From an uncultured Bacteroidales bacterium (lineage in GTDB: Bacteria; Bacteroidota; Bacteroidia; Bacteroidales; Muribaculaceae), in contig CAMWPM010000003.1 in the NCBI GenBank assembly GCA_947176235.1, positions 1 through 64,000 of the forward strand: a DNA stretch of 64,000 nucleotides. The letters run 5' to 3'. Below, one piece after another: positions 1 through 7,291 of this stretch; position 1 is the stretch's first letter; each line of letters opens with the position of its first letter. Below the pieces are notes generated by a model. The model was given only the letters and a program-made list of their open reading frames with translations, was not told the origin of the DNA and did no database searches. Made by a program: the position numbers and the translations under genes.

Positions 1-348
1 CCCCTCTTCTCCCCCCTCACCGCCTGCTGTCATGATGCCGTGACAGCACCCGGACTTTTTCCCGCAATCTGTGGAGTCATATTGATATTGCTTCTCATTG
101 TCACCTTAACCTCAAGATTTTATTATAAACCTCAAATAACTTCCGATATGACAAAAGAATATCTTATCAAGGGTATGAACTGCCCCCACTGCCGCATGAG
201 CGTTGAAAAAGCAATCGCAGCTGTAGAAGGCGTAAAATCCGTTACCGTAAATCTCAGTAGCGGCATAGCCACAGTTGACGGTACGCAGACCGACGAAGCT
301 ATCGCTGACGCCGTCTCCGCCGCAGGATTTGATGTGGTGAAAGCATAA
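1..348 (+). CDS. C-terminal end of a membrane protein (probable metal permease) with a heavy-metal-associated domain, partial
   Basis: The reading frame is open to the left edge of the window, so the 5' part of the gene is missing. What remains is a hydrophobic helix (GVILILLLIVTL), a short linker, and an HMA domain of about 65 residues with the metal-binding motif MNCPHC. HMA domains bind Cu(I) or Zn(II) through the two cysteines. Bacteroidetes permeases of the SO_0444/YraQ type can carry such a domain at the C terminus after the last membrane helix, which fits the layout; this family assignment is inferred from architecture only. A shorter GTG-initiated protein is possible but less likely, because the upstream codons continue in frame without a stop. 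Confidence 0.6.
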   Translation, partial: PLFSPLTACCHDAVTAPGLFPAICGVILILLLIVTLTSRFYYKPQITSDMTKEYLIKGMNCPHCRMSVEKAIAAVEGVKSVTVNLSSGIATVDGTQTDEAIADAVSAAGFDVVKA

Positions 349-426
349 TCTGCTCCCTTTTTTCATGCATGTGCAACTTAAAAGAAAAATTTCGAAAAAA
401 CTCGATGAAAAATCGAAAATAATGCT

Positions 427-434
427 TACCTTTG
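427..434 (+). promoter_or_regulatory. Bacteroidetes -7 promoter element (TACCTTTG) before tRNA-Ser
   Basis: The sequence matches TAnnTTTG and lies 17 bases before the first base of the tRNA. No convincing TTTG -33 element is present at the usual spacing. Confidence 0.5.
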
Positions 435-451
435 CACACACAAAACCCAAC

Positions 452-539
452 GGAGTGGTGCTCGAGTGGCTGAAGAGGCACGCCTGGAAAGCGTGTATAC
501 GCCAAAAGCGTATCCCGAGTTCGAATCTCGGTCACTCCG
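452..539 (+). tRNA. tRNA-Ser (anticodon GGA)
   Basis: A full class II cloverleaf can be drawn. The acceptor stem GGAGTGG pairs with TCACTCC, with a G-U at the seventh pair. The anticodon arm CACGC/GCGTG encloses the loop CTGGAAA, giving anticodon GGA at 486-488, which reads TCC and TCT. There is a long variable arm (TACGC/GCGTA) and the T arm has loop TTCGAAT. The discriminator base is G and CCA is not encoded. The last 14 bases plus downstream flank recur about 140 bases further on (see repeat). Confidence 0.97.
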
Positions 540-544
540 CAAAA
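526..544 (+). repeat. 19-bp direct repeat, copy 1 (tRNA-Ser 3' end)
   Basis: TCTCGGTCACTCCGCAAAA spans the 3' half of the T arm, the acceptor strand and five flanking bases. An exact second copy starts at 665. Duplication of a tRNA 3' end is the usual trace of site-specific integration, but no integrase is in view. Confidence 0.85.
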
Positions 545-596
545 AATGGACGGAGTCCTTTTTTAAGGACGACCGAGATGAGAACGAGAAGAGTTC

Positions 597-614
597 GTTA
601 TCGCTTCAGCGCTT
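597..614 (+). repeat. 18-bp direct repeat GTTATCGCTTCAGCGCTT, copy 1
   Basis: An exact second copy begins 28 bases downstream at 625. Both lie between the two copies of the tRNA 3'-end repeat. The octamer GACCGAGA at 571-578 is also the reverse complement of TCTCGGTC at 665-672, so the whole spacer could fold as one hairpin-like unit. No gene is visible in it. Confidence 0.8.
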
Positions 615-624
615 GCGCCAGCAA

Positions 625-642
625 GTTATCGCTTCAGCGCTT
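625..642 (+). repeat. 18-bp direct repeat GTTATCGCTTCAGCGCTT, copy 2
   Basis: Exact copy of the unit at 597-614. Confidence 0.8.
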
Positions 643-664
643 TCGGAGCGCAGCGTAGAAAGAC

Positions 665-683
665 TCTCGGTCACTCCGCAAAA
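665..683 (+). repeat. 19-bp direct repeat, copy 2 (copy of the tRNA-Ser 3' end)
   Basis: Identical to 526-544. It is not followed or preceded by the rest of a tRNA, so it is a fragment and not a second gene. It sits just before a strong terminator and about 60 bases before the MntA/HepT pair. Confidence 0.85.
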
Positions 684-689
684 TCATTA

Positions 690-726
690 AAAATCCCGCA
701 AGCAGAATTGCCTGCGGGATTTTTTG
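690..726 (+). terminator. Rho-independent terminator downstream of tRNA-Ser
   Basis: AAAATCCCGCA pairs with TGCGGGATTTT around a 12-base loop and is followed by a T run. The A run on the other side would let it work in both directions. Confidence 0.85.
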
Positions 727-742
727 CCATAAGCTATACTTT

Positions 743-1060
743 ATGATGAATGACCGAATAAAACTACTGATTCCAAAAATACAGGAATATATGAAGACCA
801 AACCCATTCTTCGGGCATGGCTATTCGGCTCATACTCTCGTGGAGAAGAAACGCCCGATAGTGATGTTGACATTCTCGTAGATTATGATGAATCAAATGG
901 TATAGTTTCCCTTTTTAAGATGGGTGGTATTCTTATGGATCTTTCCGACATAATCGGGCACAGGGTTGATCTGATTGACAACCGAGGGCTGAAAAGTTTT
1001 GCAAGAAACAGTGTGGAAAACGACAAAATCCTGATTTATGAGAGACACAGTAAAGGATAA
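743..1060 (+). CDS. MntA-type antitoxin: minimal nucleotidyltransferase
   Basis: This 105-residue protein is a minimal nucleotidyltransferase of the DNA polymerase beta superfamily. The active-site pattern GSYSRG (residues 29-34) followed by SDVD, with D41 and D43 as the expected metal-binding acidic residues, is complete. In studied MntA/HepT pairs the MNT protein neutralises its HEPN partner by adding AMP to a tyrosine of the toxin. The gene overlaps the following HEPN gene by 23 bases in another frame, which is typical of such pairs and suggests translational coupling. The DNA of this pair looks more A+T-rich than the neighbouring genes, consistent with acquisition. The symbol mntA is avoided because it is also used for unrelated genes. 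Confidence 0.88.
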   Translation: MMNDRIKLLIPKIQEYMKTKPILRAWLFGSYSRGEETPDSDVDILVDYDESNGIVSLFKMGGILMDLSDIIGHRVDLIDNRGLKSFARNSVENDKILIYERHSKG

Positions 1061-1388
1061 AGGGCGCATAGAGCACATGATCGAAATGGCTCAAATATTA
1101 TCTGAAAAAGGTAAAACTATAACTCTGACTTCTATCCAAAATGACAAAATTTTATTCTACGGACTTTCCAAAATGATTGAAATTATTGGAGAAGCTGCTT
1201 ATATGCTTACAAGCGAATTCAAAGAACAGCATAGTGAGTTGCCGTGGCGTCAGATAATCGGTATGCGTCACATTCTTGTTCACGGTTACTTCACCATAAG
1301 TCCTGATGTCCTTTTTGATGTTATCCGTAATGATATTCCGGCAATGATTCCGATTCTTGAAAATTATTCGGAAGAATTTAATTTTTAA
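1038..1388 (+). CDS. HepT-type toxin: HEPN domain RNase (DUF86)
   Basis: This 116-residue HEPN protein has the family motif RX4HXY intact as RHILVHGY: R77 and H82 are the expected RNase residues and Y84 is the residue AMPylated by MntA in characterised pairs. The rest is predicted alpha-helical. Known HepT toxins are metal-independent RNases. The gene overlaps the MNT gene upstream, so the two form a type VII toxin-antitoxin module by current naming. The chosen ATG lies inside the antitoxin gene. No obvious strong promoter is visible directly upstream; the pair is probably one transcript. Confidence 0.88.
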   Translation: MRDTVKDKGRIEHMIEMAQILSEKGKTITLTSIQNDKILFYGLSKMIEIIGEAAYMLTSEFKEQHSELPWRQIIGMRHILVHGYFTISPDVLFDVIRNDIPAMIPILENYSEEFNF

Positions 1389-1471
1389 TATTTTTTGAAC
1401 AATTTTTCGCCTCTGCTTGTTGTATTTGATATCACTAACTTTCAAATATAACTTATTAACAAAAATCAATT

Positions 1472-2014
1472 ATGAAAAAACTGATTCTGGCGGCAGTCGT
1501 AGCCACAGGTGCCCTCTTCACGATGGCAAGCTGCTCAAGCAAAACCTCTTCAAACGAAAATGAACTCGTATCGAAGATTGAGAATTGCACCAACACTGAC
1601 AGCATCAAGGTCTATGTAGAGCAGGCTAAGGCTTATGCTCAGAAACTTGTGAGCGAAGGTAAAGTCGATGAAGCCAAGAAGTATCTTGAAAAGATCGAGC
1701 CCGTCGTTAAAGAAAAGGCTCCCCAGCTCGCAGGTGTTCTTTCATCTGTTGAATCCGCTATGGATAAGGTTAAGGACATCACCGGCAACGCTGCCGACGA
1801 AGTAAAGGCTGCTGGCGACAGCGCCGTAAATGCTGCCGGTGAAGCCGTTGAAAATGCCAAGGAAGCAGCTGCAGCTGCCGTTGACAACGCAAAGGAGGAA
1901 GCTGCCGCCAAGGTTGACGAGGCTGCTCAGAAAGCAAGCGAAAAGGTCAGCGATGCCGCTCAGAAAGCCGCCGACAAGGCTACCGACAAAGTCAACGACC
2001 TCCTGAAAAAATAA
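1472..2014 (+). CDS. Ala/Lys-rich helical lipoprotein, function unknown
   Basis: The protein (180 residues) begins with a lipoprotein signal peptide whose lipobox ends at the cysteine of TMASC. A short charged region follows. From about residue 95 the chain is almost entirely Ala, Lys, Glu, Asp and Val in loose 11-residue periods such as NAAGEAVENAKEAAAAAVDN, which should form a long amphipathic helix or coiled coil, like apolipoprotein/LEA-type proteins. This kind of repeat is low complexity, so similarity searches will give unspecific hits. A periplasmic or outer-membrane envelope-stress role is possible, but nothing in the sequence proves it. A good terminator follows, so it is probably transcribed alone. 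Confidence 0.8.
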   Translation: MKKLILAAVVATGALFTMASCSSKTSSNENELVSKIENCTNTDSIKVYVEQAKAYAQKLVSEGKVDEAKKYLEKIEPVVKEKAPQLAGVLSSVESAMDKVKDITGNAADEVKAAGDSAVNAAGEAVENAKEAAAAAVDNAKEEAAAKVDEAAQKASEKVSDAAQKAADKATDKVNDLLKK

Positions 2015-2036
2015 AAATTCACCCTCAAATATAACG

Positions 2037-2080
2037 AAAGGCGCTGTGTCATAGGATCTCGACACAGCGCCTTTGTTATT
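2037..2080 (+). terminator. Rho-independent terminator after the lipoprotein gene
   Basis: AAAGGCGCTGTGTC pairs with GACACAGCGCCTTT over 14 bases and is followed by TGTTATTTTA. Confidence 0.85.
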
Positions 2081-2242
2081 TTACCCTGCAATGCCACGCC
2101 TGGGGACAGGATATCACAAAATTTAAATTATCAACGATTTTCAAAACTCGGAAGCCGCCCTACCGAAATAGTGGCTCCCAGACATTTATTTACTGCAAAT
2201 TTACTCATTTACATCTAAATATCACAATGTGATTCACAATAA
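2081..2242. other. Intergenic stretch without a recognisable gene
   Basis: Between the lipoprotein terminator and the PUL terminator I see no gene. The sequence is A+T-rich, with a small palindrome ATCACAATGTGAT near 2221. Confidence 0.5.
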
Positions 2243-2290
2243 TAAAAAAGACAGGAAGAGACGCAACCTACGGTTGAACATCTCCTCCCG
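2243..2290 (-). terminator. Probable terminator of the lyase-SusC-SusD operon
   Basis: Read on the minus strand, GGAGATGTTCAACC folds back through GGTTGCGTCTCTTCC and is followed by a run rich in T (TTTTTTATTATT). It lies 30 bases after the SusD stop codon. The stem contains mismatches. Confidence 0.6.
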
Positions 2291-2319
2291 CCCACTTTCA
2301 TATTTCAGGGCTTCTCAAA

Positions 2320-4011
2320 TCAATAGCCCGGGTTATTTATTCCTTCAAGTTTCGGATTGCTTTGAATTTCCTTAAGCGGAATCGGTTGAAGCTCACTGTG
2401 TCCCGGAATAAAATTCTTATATGCCGGATACGCCATTTTATTCGCGTTCACCACACTCGACTGTCCGAACAGACACAAAGCATCATAGAGGCAGCCCCAT
2501 CTTATAAGATCATACTTCCTGACACCCTCGAAGCACATCTCAAAAGCACGTTCGAAATAAAGTGCCTGAAGAATTTTCCCCGTTTCCGAATCATCTCCTG
2601 CAAATGTCGGCTTATAGTTTTTCAACGCTTTAGCGTATGCCTTTGAAAAACTTGACGAGTTCACCGAAGAAGCTCCCGCGCGTTCCCTCACCTTACTGAT
2701 CAGGGTCCATGCCTTATCCGTTTCTCTGGTTTCGGCGTAAGCTTCTGCAGCCAGCAGCATCATATCTGCGTAACGTAGCACCACGAAATTCACGTCTCCG
2801 TAATTGATATTCTTGTTCCAGTCCGCCGGATTCATCCACTCTCTGCGCCATTTTCCCACATACCAGCTTGTATTGTTTCGTTCCTGCTTTACGTGCACAC
2901 GTTCCTCGGCATTCCATGTGTAACGGTAGGTACAGATGTTGACGTCGCGCCTCACGTCAGTATCTTCATAGAAATCACGCCACTCCGGCACGACCACGAA
3001 CATCGCATTTGATCTTCCCATATAAGCCGAAGCCTCATTGCTTGGAATTCCGGTGGGTTCCGACACTGCCGGCCCATTATAAATGCCCCATGCGCTGCCG
3101 TTACGTCTACCCTGTTCCTGCTCCATTGCCACCTCCCAGATGTTTTCTCTGTTCTCCGGCTTCCCGTAGCAAAGATCTTTGAACAATCCGTCATATCCCC
3201 CTGCATGGAACCCGTGATAACCCTGTGTCTCTATGGCTTCCCAGTGCTTTATCACCTTTGTCAGCATATTCCAGCGATCCGATTCGTCCGGTCGTGTCAT
3301 ACTTCCGTCAAGTTGGAGGGAATATCCGGCACGCTGCATCTCCACTCTCATCATCATTGCATGCGCTGCACCGGCGGTAGCACGCTCCGCACTCTCTCCC
3401 GACGATGCCCATGGAAGCCTTGATGCCGCTTCCTCAAGATCCGTTTCTATCTGTGCATAGATTTCTTCGCGAGGAGTGCGCGGACGGAAAGCTTCTTCAT
3501 AAGTTGACGTACACTCCGTAGTGAACGGGACGTCGCCCCATGCTTTCACCAGATCAAAAGCCATTAGGGCGCGAAGAAACCGCGCCTCCCCGGCAAGTTG
3601 TTTCAGTTTGTCCGATTTGACGTACTCCGGCATGCTTTCTATACCCGCCACTGCACGGTTCGCTCTGTCGATAGCCTGGTATTTCAGTTGCCAGAGTTTC
3701 TCCGTGACGGTATTGGTGGGGGTGGCTATATAGTGCACCACATCATGGATCCCGTTATCGCTGTTTGTGCGGTTGGTGAAATATGTGTCATCGCTTGCGG
3801 GAGTCGCCATCTCATACCAGCCGTAATGAGTGTTCTCGCTTATCGAACTGAGTATTCCGTAGATAGCCATCTCCGCATGTTCCGCCGAGTCGAAGTATGT
3901 TGCCTCGTCGTAACTTCCTGCCGGCTTTTCCGTCAGCGTGTCATTGCATCCGGCAAGCACTATTGCGGCTGCGATCAGCACGCTCCATGATTTTCTTATG
4001 TTGTGTATCAT
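2320..4011 (-). CDS. SusD/RagB-like outer-surface glycan-binding lipoprotein
   Basis: This 563-residue protein has a lipoprotein signal (lipobox ending at the Cys of VLAGC) and the helix-rich TPR-like layout of the SusD family. Typical family features are the N-terminal stretch around DEATYFDSAEHAE, the segment LAGEARFLRALMAFDLV, the region FVVLRYADMMLLAAEAYAE, and a C-terminal part ending with LQPIPLKEIQSNPKLEG. SusD proteins cap the SusC channel and bind the incoming oligosaccharide at the cell surface. The stop of the SusC gene lies 14 bases upstream, so the two are co-translated parts of one transporter. It is the last gene of the operon. Sequence alone does not give the sugar bound. Confidence 0.95.
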   Translation of the reverse strand: MIHNIRKSWSVLIAAAIVLAGCNDTLTEKPAGSYDEATYFDSAEHAEMAIYGILSSISENTHYGWYEMATPASDDTYFTNRTNSDNGIHDVVHYIATPTNTVTEKLWQLKYQAIDRANRAVAGIESMPEYVKSDKLKQLAGEARFLRALMAFDLVKAWGDVPFTTECTSTYEEAFRPRTPREEIYAQIETDLEEAASRLPWASSGESAERATAGAAHAMMMRVEMQRAGYSLQLDGSMTRPDESDRWNMLTKVIKHWEAIETQGYHGFHAGGYDGLFKDLCYGKPENRENIWEVAMEQEQGRRNGSAWGIYNGPAVSEPTGIPSNEASAYMGRSNAMFVVVPEWRDFYEDTDVRRDVNICTYRYTWNAEERVHVKQERNNTSWYVGKWRREWMNPADWNKNINYGDVNFVVLRYADMMLLAAEAYAETRETDKAWTLISKVRERAGASSVNSSSFSKAYAKALKNYKPTFAGDDSETGKILQALYFERAFEMCFEGVRKYDLIRWGCLYDALCLFGQSSVVNANKMAYPAYKNFIPGHSELQPIPLKEIQSNPKLEGINNPGY

Positions 4012-4025
4012 TATATTTCCGATGC

Positions 4026-7000
4026 TTAGAAAGTGATGTTGGTTCCTAAAATAAACGTACGGCTCAGAGGATAAGCTCCGAAGTCCACTCCCGGAGTCAG
4101 CGGGCTGCTCATCGTCGACACCTCTGGATCATAGCCAGTATATTTTGTCCAGGTTGCGATATTGTTGCCTGTGCAGTATATTCTCATATTTGTCACCCCC
4201 AGACGCTTCAGAGCACCTTTCGGTAGCGTATAGCCTATGGTCAGATTGGCGAGTTTGAGGAATGATCCGTCCTCCACGCCCCATGAGTGGATATAAGTGT
4301 CGCCCTGCTCCATATCGTAATATGCCGCCACCGTCTTTCCGCGGTTGATTGCCGAGAGCGTCTGCGGATCGCTCACCGGAAGTCCATCGCTGTCAATTGT
4401 CATCCAGCGGTTTGATGAATTGGCTACGTTAAGCGAATTCATATTCTGCGAGCCCACTTTCGACCCCACGAGTTTCGTGGCGTTGAGCACGTCAGCACCC
4501 ACGCTGAAAGTCAGAAACACACTGGCGTCAAATCCCTTCCAGCGTAGTGTATTGTTCAGTCCGCCGTAGATGATCGGTTGGGCATTGCCGATCACAGTCT
4601 TGTCATTTTCAGTTATCTCGCCGTCACCGTCCAGATCCCTGAATTTCCACATGCCCGGCTTCATATTATCTCGGTTGCCGTTATAAGCCACGCCCTCTTT
4701 AAGCTCATATCGGTTCCCCCGCTCATGATAGATGAAATCCTCCACCTGATAGAGTCCTTCGGTGATAAATCCGTAGAACTGACCTATCGGCTTCCCCACC
4801 TCAAGCTTATGGGTATTCTGGTTGTAGCCGAATTTCGCTTCGTAGTACTGTACATTTCCCCCCGAAAGCCCCGTCACCTTGTTCTTGTTGTGCGTCAGGG
4901 TCAGGGTGGTGGTCCAGTCAGTATCCTTTATGTCAAGATTATGAGTGATTACTGTCAGGTCAATACCCATGTTTTGCGTCGACCCGGCATTGATTATCAT
5001 GTTCTCGAAACCCGATGAAGTCGGCATCGGGGCATTAAGGAGCAGATTGTTCGACTTATTGATGTAAAATTCCGGCGTCACCATGATTCGCTGGTTCAGG
5101 AATCCCATATCCAATCCGAAATTGAGCGTGCGGTTCGACTCCCACTTCAAGTCCGGATTAGGAATCTGCGTCGCAGCGAAGCCTGGAGTCAGACCGTCGC
5201 CAATCGCCGTAAGCACCGAGGTCATCAGTGCAAGTGATCCATATTGCCCGATCCTGTTATTTCCTGCCAGACCATAGCCGGCTCTCAGTTTTAGGTCTGA
5301 GAATACTCCAAGATTACTTATCATTTCCTCCTCGCTTAGGCGCCACGCGCCCGACACGGCAGGGAAGTAGCCCCATTTATGGTTTTTCCCGAATTTGCTT
5401 GACCCGTCAGCTCTGATGGAGAAATTCAGCAGATATTTTGCTTTATAGTCGTAGTTGATACGCGTGAAGAACGACAGCAACTTGTCATCCGGACTGTACG
5501 ACGTGTTGATTGTCGACGGAGTGCCGAGACCTGCGTTGTTCATCCCGAAATCATCCGTAGGAAGGTTATTCACTCCCGCATCAAGCATTCTGGTCCATCT
5601 TTTCACATATTCCTGTCCCACCTGCCACATCACATGATGTTTCTTTTTCATTCTCCGGTCGTAGGTAAGCACGTTGCTTATGCTGAAACTGCCCGTTTCA
5701 GTAGTCCTGATCGACCCGTAGATACCCTGGCGCCGCCCCATTATGGAATTAGGCCCGTAGAACAGTTCGCGTCTGTAGTTCTGGTAGCGCATGCCGGTCG
5801 TGTTTCTGAACGTCCAGCCACGCCCCATCTTGAATGTCAGACCCTCGTTGGCCTGAAGCGTTCTCACCTCCCTGTTATCCTTTTCCTCTGCGGCATTCAC
5901 CAGCGGATTGACGAGCACATTGCCCGAGTCATCCGTGTAGATATCGTCATCGCCCGGCAGAAGATCCGAGTCATTGCCATGAATACCCACTGTAGGACGG
6001 TACTGCATTATCTGCACAAGCTTGTTGAATCGCGCATTAACGTTTGATCCCCCGGTGTTCGTTCCGTTACCTGCCACGCCCGCACCGAATATCTTCTGAT
6101 AGTCGTAGTTCACGCGTCCCGTTATGCTCAGTCTTTTACTGATCTCACCCTTCAGGTTGCCGGCAAAACTATGCTTGTTGCTGCCCGAGTACACCATTGC
6201 TCCGTCGTCCTGGATGTAGCCGTACGACATGTAATAGTTGAATTTATCCGTTCCGCCCTGCACAGCCGCACGATAGTTCTGCGTTATTGTTGTGCGTCCC
6301 ATGGTCCTGTCGAGCCAGTTGATTCCCTCTCGGTCTCCATAGTTCTGCTGGATATCCGTGAATCCTCCGTAACGGTTCTGCCACGCCAGCATTGCTCCCG
6401 ACACGTCAGTAGCCCATCCCAGCGTGCGCTCGTAATCAGCGATCACAAACTGCTCTACGGAAAGCACGTCCACAAACTTCGATAGCCTTCTGAATCCCAC
6501 GTATGCGTCAAACGTCAGTTTTGCCTTCCCGTCATTATTCGATCCGCTTTTGGTCGTCACAAGCACAACGCCGTTGGCTCCCCGCGCACCATATATCGCG
6601 GTGGCTGACGCATCTTTTAGCACGTCTATGCTCTCGATATCCGAAGGGTTGAGATTCGACATTCCGTCCTCGGTCGGGAATCCGTCGATCACGTAAAGCG
6701 GCGAATTATCCTGCGTGATGGAGATGCCGCCTCTCACCTTCACCTGAGGGGTCGAACCGGGCTGACCGTCCGACGTCACTATCTGCACGCCAGCCATTCT
6801 TCCCGCAAGCGCTTGCGTGGCGTCCCCGCCTGGTATCTGCGTCAGCACGTCCCCTTTCACCGATGCGACGGAGCCGGTCAGTTCCTTTCGCGTCTGCGTT
6901 GCATAACCCACGACTACCACTTCGTTAAGCTCAGTCTTCTTCGGAGCAAGCAGCACGTCGATTTTATTCCTCCCGTCCACTTCTATCGTTTGGGGTTCAC

Positions 7001-7247
7001 ATCCTATCAGCGAAAATTCCAGCTTGTCATTCTTGTTAGGGACATCTATTGAATAGTTACCGAGCATATCGGTGATGACAGTGATTTTGGGATTCCCCGC
7101 CACCGTCACCTTTGCGCCTATCGCACCTTCGCCGGTGTCGTCAAGCACCGTACCCGTCACGATATCGGCACGCAGATTGTGTCCCGACACAATGCTGACG
7201 ATCGCTGTCGCCGCCAACGTCAATATTCGGATTCTGTTTATTCTCAT
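4026..7247 (-). CDS. SusC/RagA-like TonB-dependent oligosaccharide transporter
   Basis: I start the protein at MRINRIRILTL (1,073 residues), because a standard signal peptide begins there; an upstream in-frame ATG would put about 31 residues ahead of the signal. After the signal comes a carboxypeptidase-regulatory-like domain (GTVLDDTGEGAIGAKVTV, ending NYSIDV). Then follow the conserved SusC segment ELNEVVVVGYATQ, the plug domain (ITQDNSPLYVIDGFP and DIESIDVLKDASATAIYGAR), and a large beta-barrel ending in the aromatic-terminated strand TFILGTNITF. It imports oligosaccharides across the outer membrane using TonB energy, with the neighbouring SusD as lid. It sits between the second lyase and SusD in the same operon. 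There is no N-terminal anti-sigma signalling domain, consistent with control by the HTCS nearby. Confidence 0.96.
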   Translation of the reverse strand: MRINRIRILTLAATAIVSIVSGHNLRADIVTGTVLDDTGEGAIGAKVTVAGNPKITVITDMLGNYSIDVPNKNDKLEFSLIGCEPQTIEVDGRNKIDVLLAPKKTELNEVVVVGYATQTRKELTGSVASVKGDVLTQIPGGDATQALAGRMAGVQIVTSDGQPGSTPQVKVRGGISITQDNSPLYVIDGFPTEDGMSNLNPSDIESIDVLKDASATAIYGARGANGVVLVTTKSGSNNDGKAKLTFDAYVGFRRLSKFVDVLSVEQFVIADYERTLGWATDVSGAMLAWQNRYGGFTDIQQNYGDREGINWLDRTMGRTTITQNYRAAVQGGTDKFNYYMSYGYIQDDGAMVYSGSNKHSFAGNLKGEISKRLSITGRVNYDYQKIFGAGVAGNGTNTGGSNVNARFNKLVQIMQYRPTVGIHGNDSDLLPGDDDIYTDDSGNVLVNPLVNAAEEKDNREVRTLQANEGLTFKMGRGWTFRNTTGMRYQNYRRELFYGPNSIMGRRQGIYGSIRTTETGSFSISNVLTYDRRMKKKHHVMWQVGQEYVKRWTRMLDAGVNNLPTDDFGMNNAGLGTPSTINTSYSPDDKLLSFFTRINYDYKAKYLLNFSIRADGSSKFGKNHKWGYFPAVSGAWRLSEEEMISNLGVFSDLKLRAGYGLAGNNRIGQYGSLALMTSVLTAIGDGLTPGFAATQIPNPDLKWESNRTLNFGLDMGFLNQRIMVTPEFYINKSNNLLLNAPMPTSSGFENMIINAGSTQNMGIDLTVITHNLDIKDTDWTTTLTLTHNKNKVTGLSGGNVQYYEAKFGYNQNTHKLEVGKPIGQFYGFITEGLYQVEDFIYHERGNRYELKEGVAYNGNRDNMKPGMWKFRDLDGDGEITENDKTVIGNAQPIIYGGLNNTLRWKGFDASVFLTFSVGADVLNATKLVGSKVGSQNMNSLNVANSSNRWMTIDSDGLPVSDPQTLSAINRGKTVAAYYDMEQGDTYIHSWGVEDGSFLKLANLTIGYTLPKGALKRLGVTNMRIYCTGNNIATWTKYTGYDPEVSTMSSPLTPGVDFGAYPLSRTFILGTNITF

Positions 7248-7291
7248 GGATATTATTCGTTCTATGTGATATGATGTGTTCGTTTTGTTCT

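Noticed and set aside
655-683. A possible second tRNA-Ser
   Set aside because: Only the 3' end is duplicated. No anticodon arm, D arm or matching 5' acceptor strand is present.
1639-2065. Long minus-strand open frames opposite the Ala/Lys-rich lipoprotein
   Set aside because: They arise from the biased codon composition of the repeat region on the plus strand and have no start context or family features.
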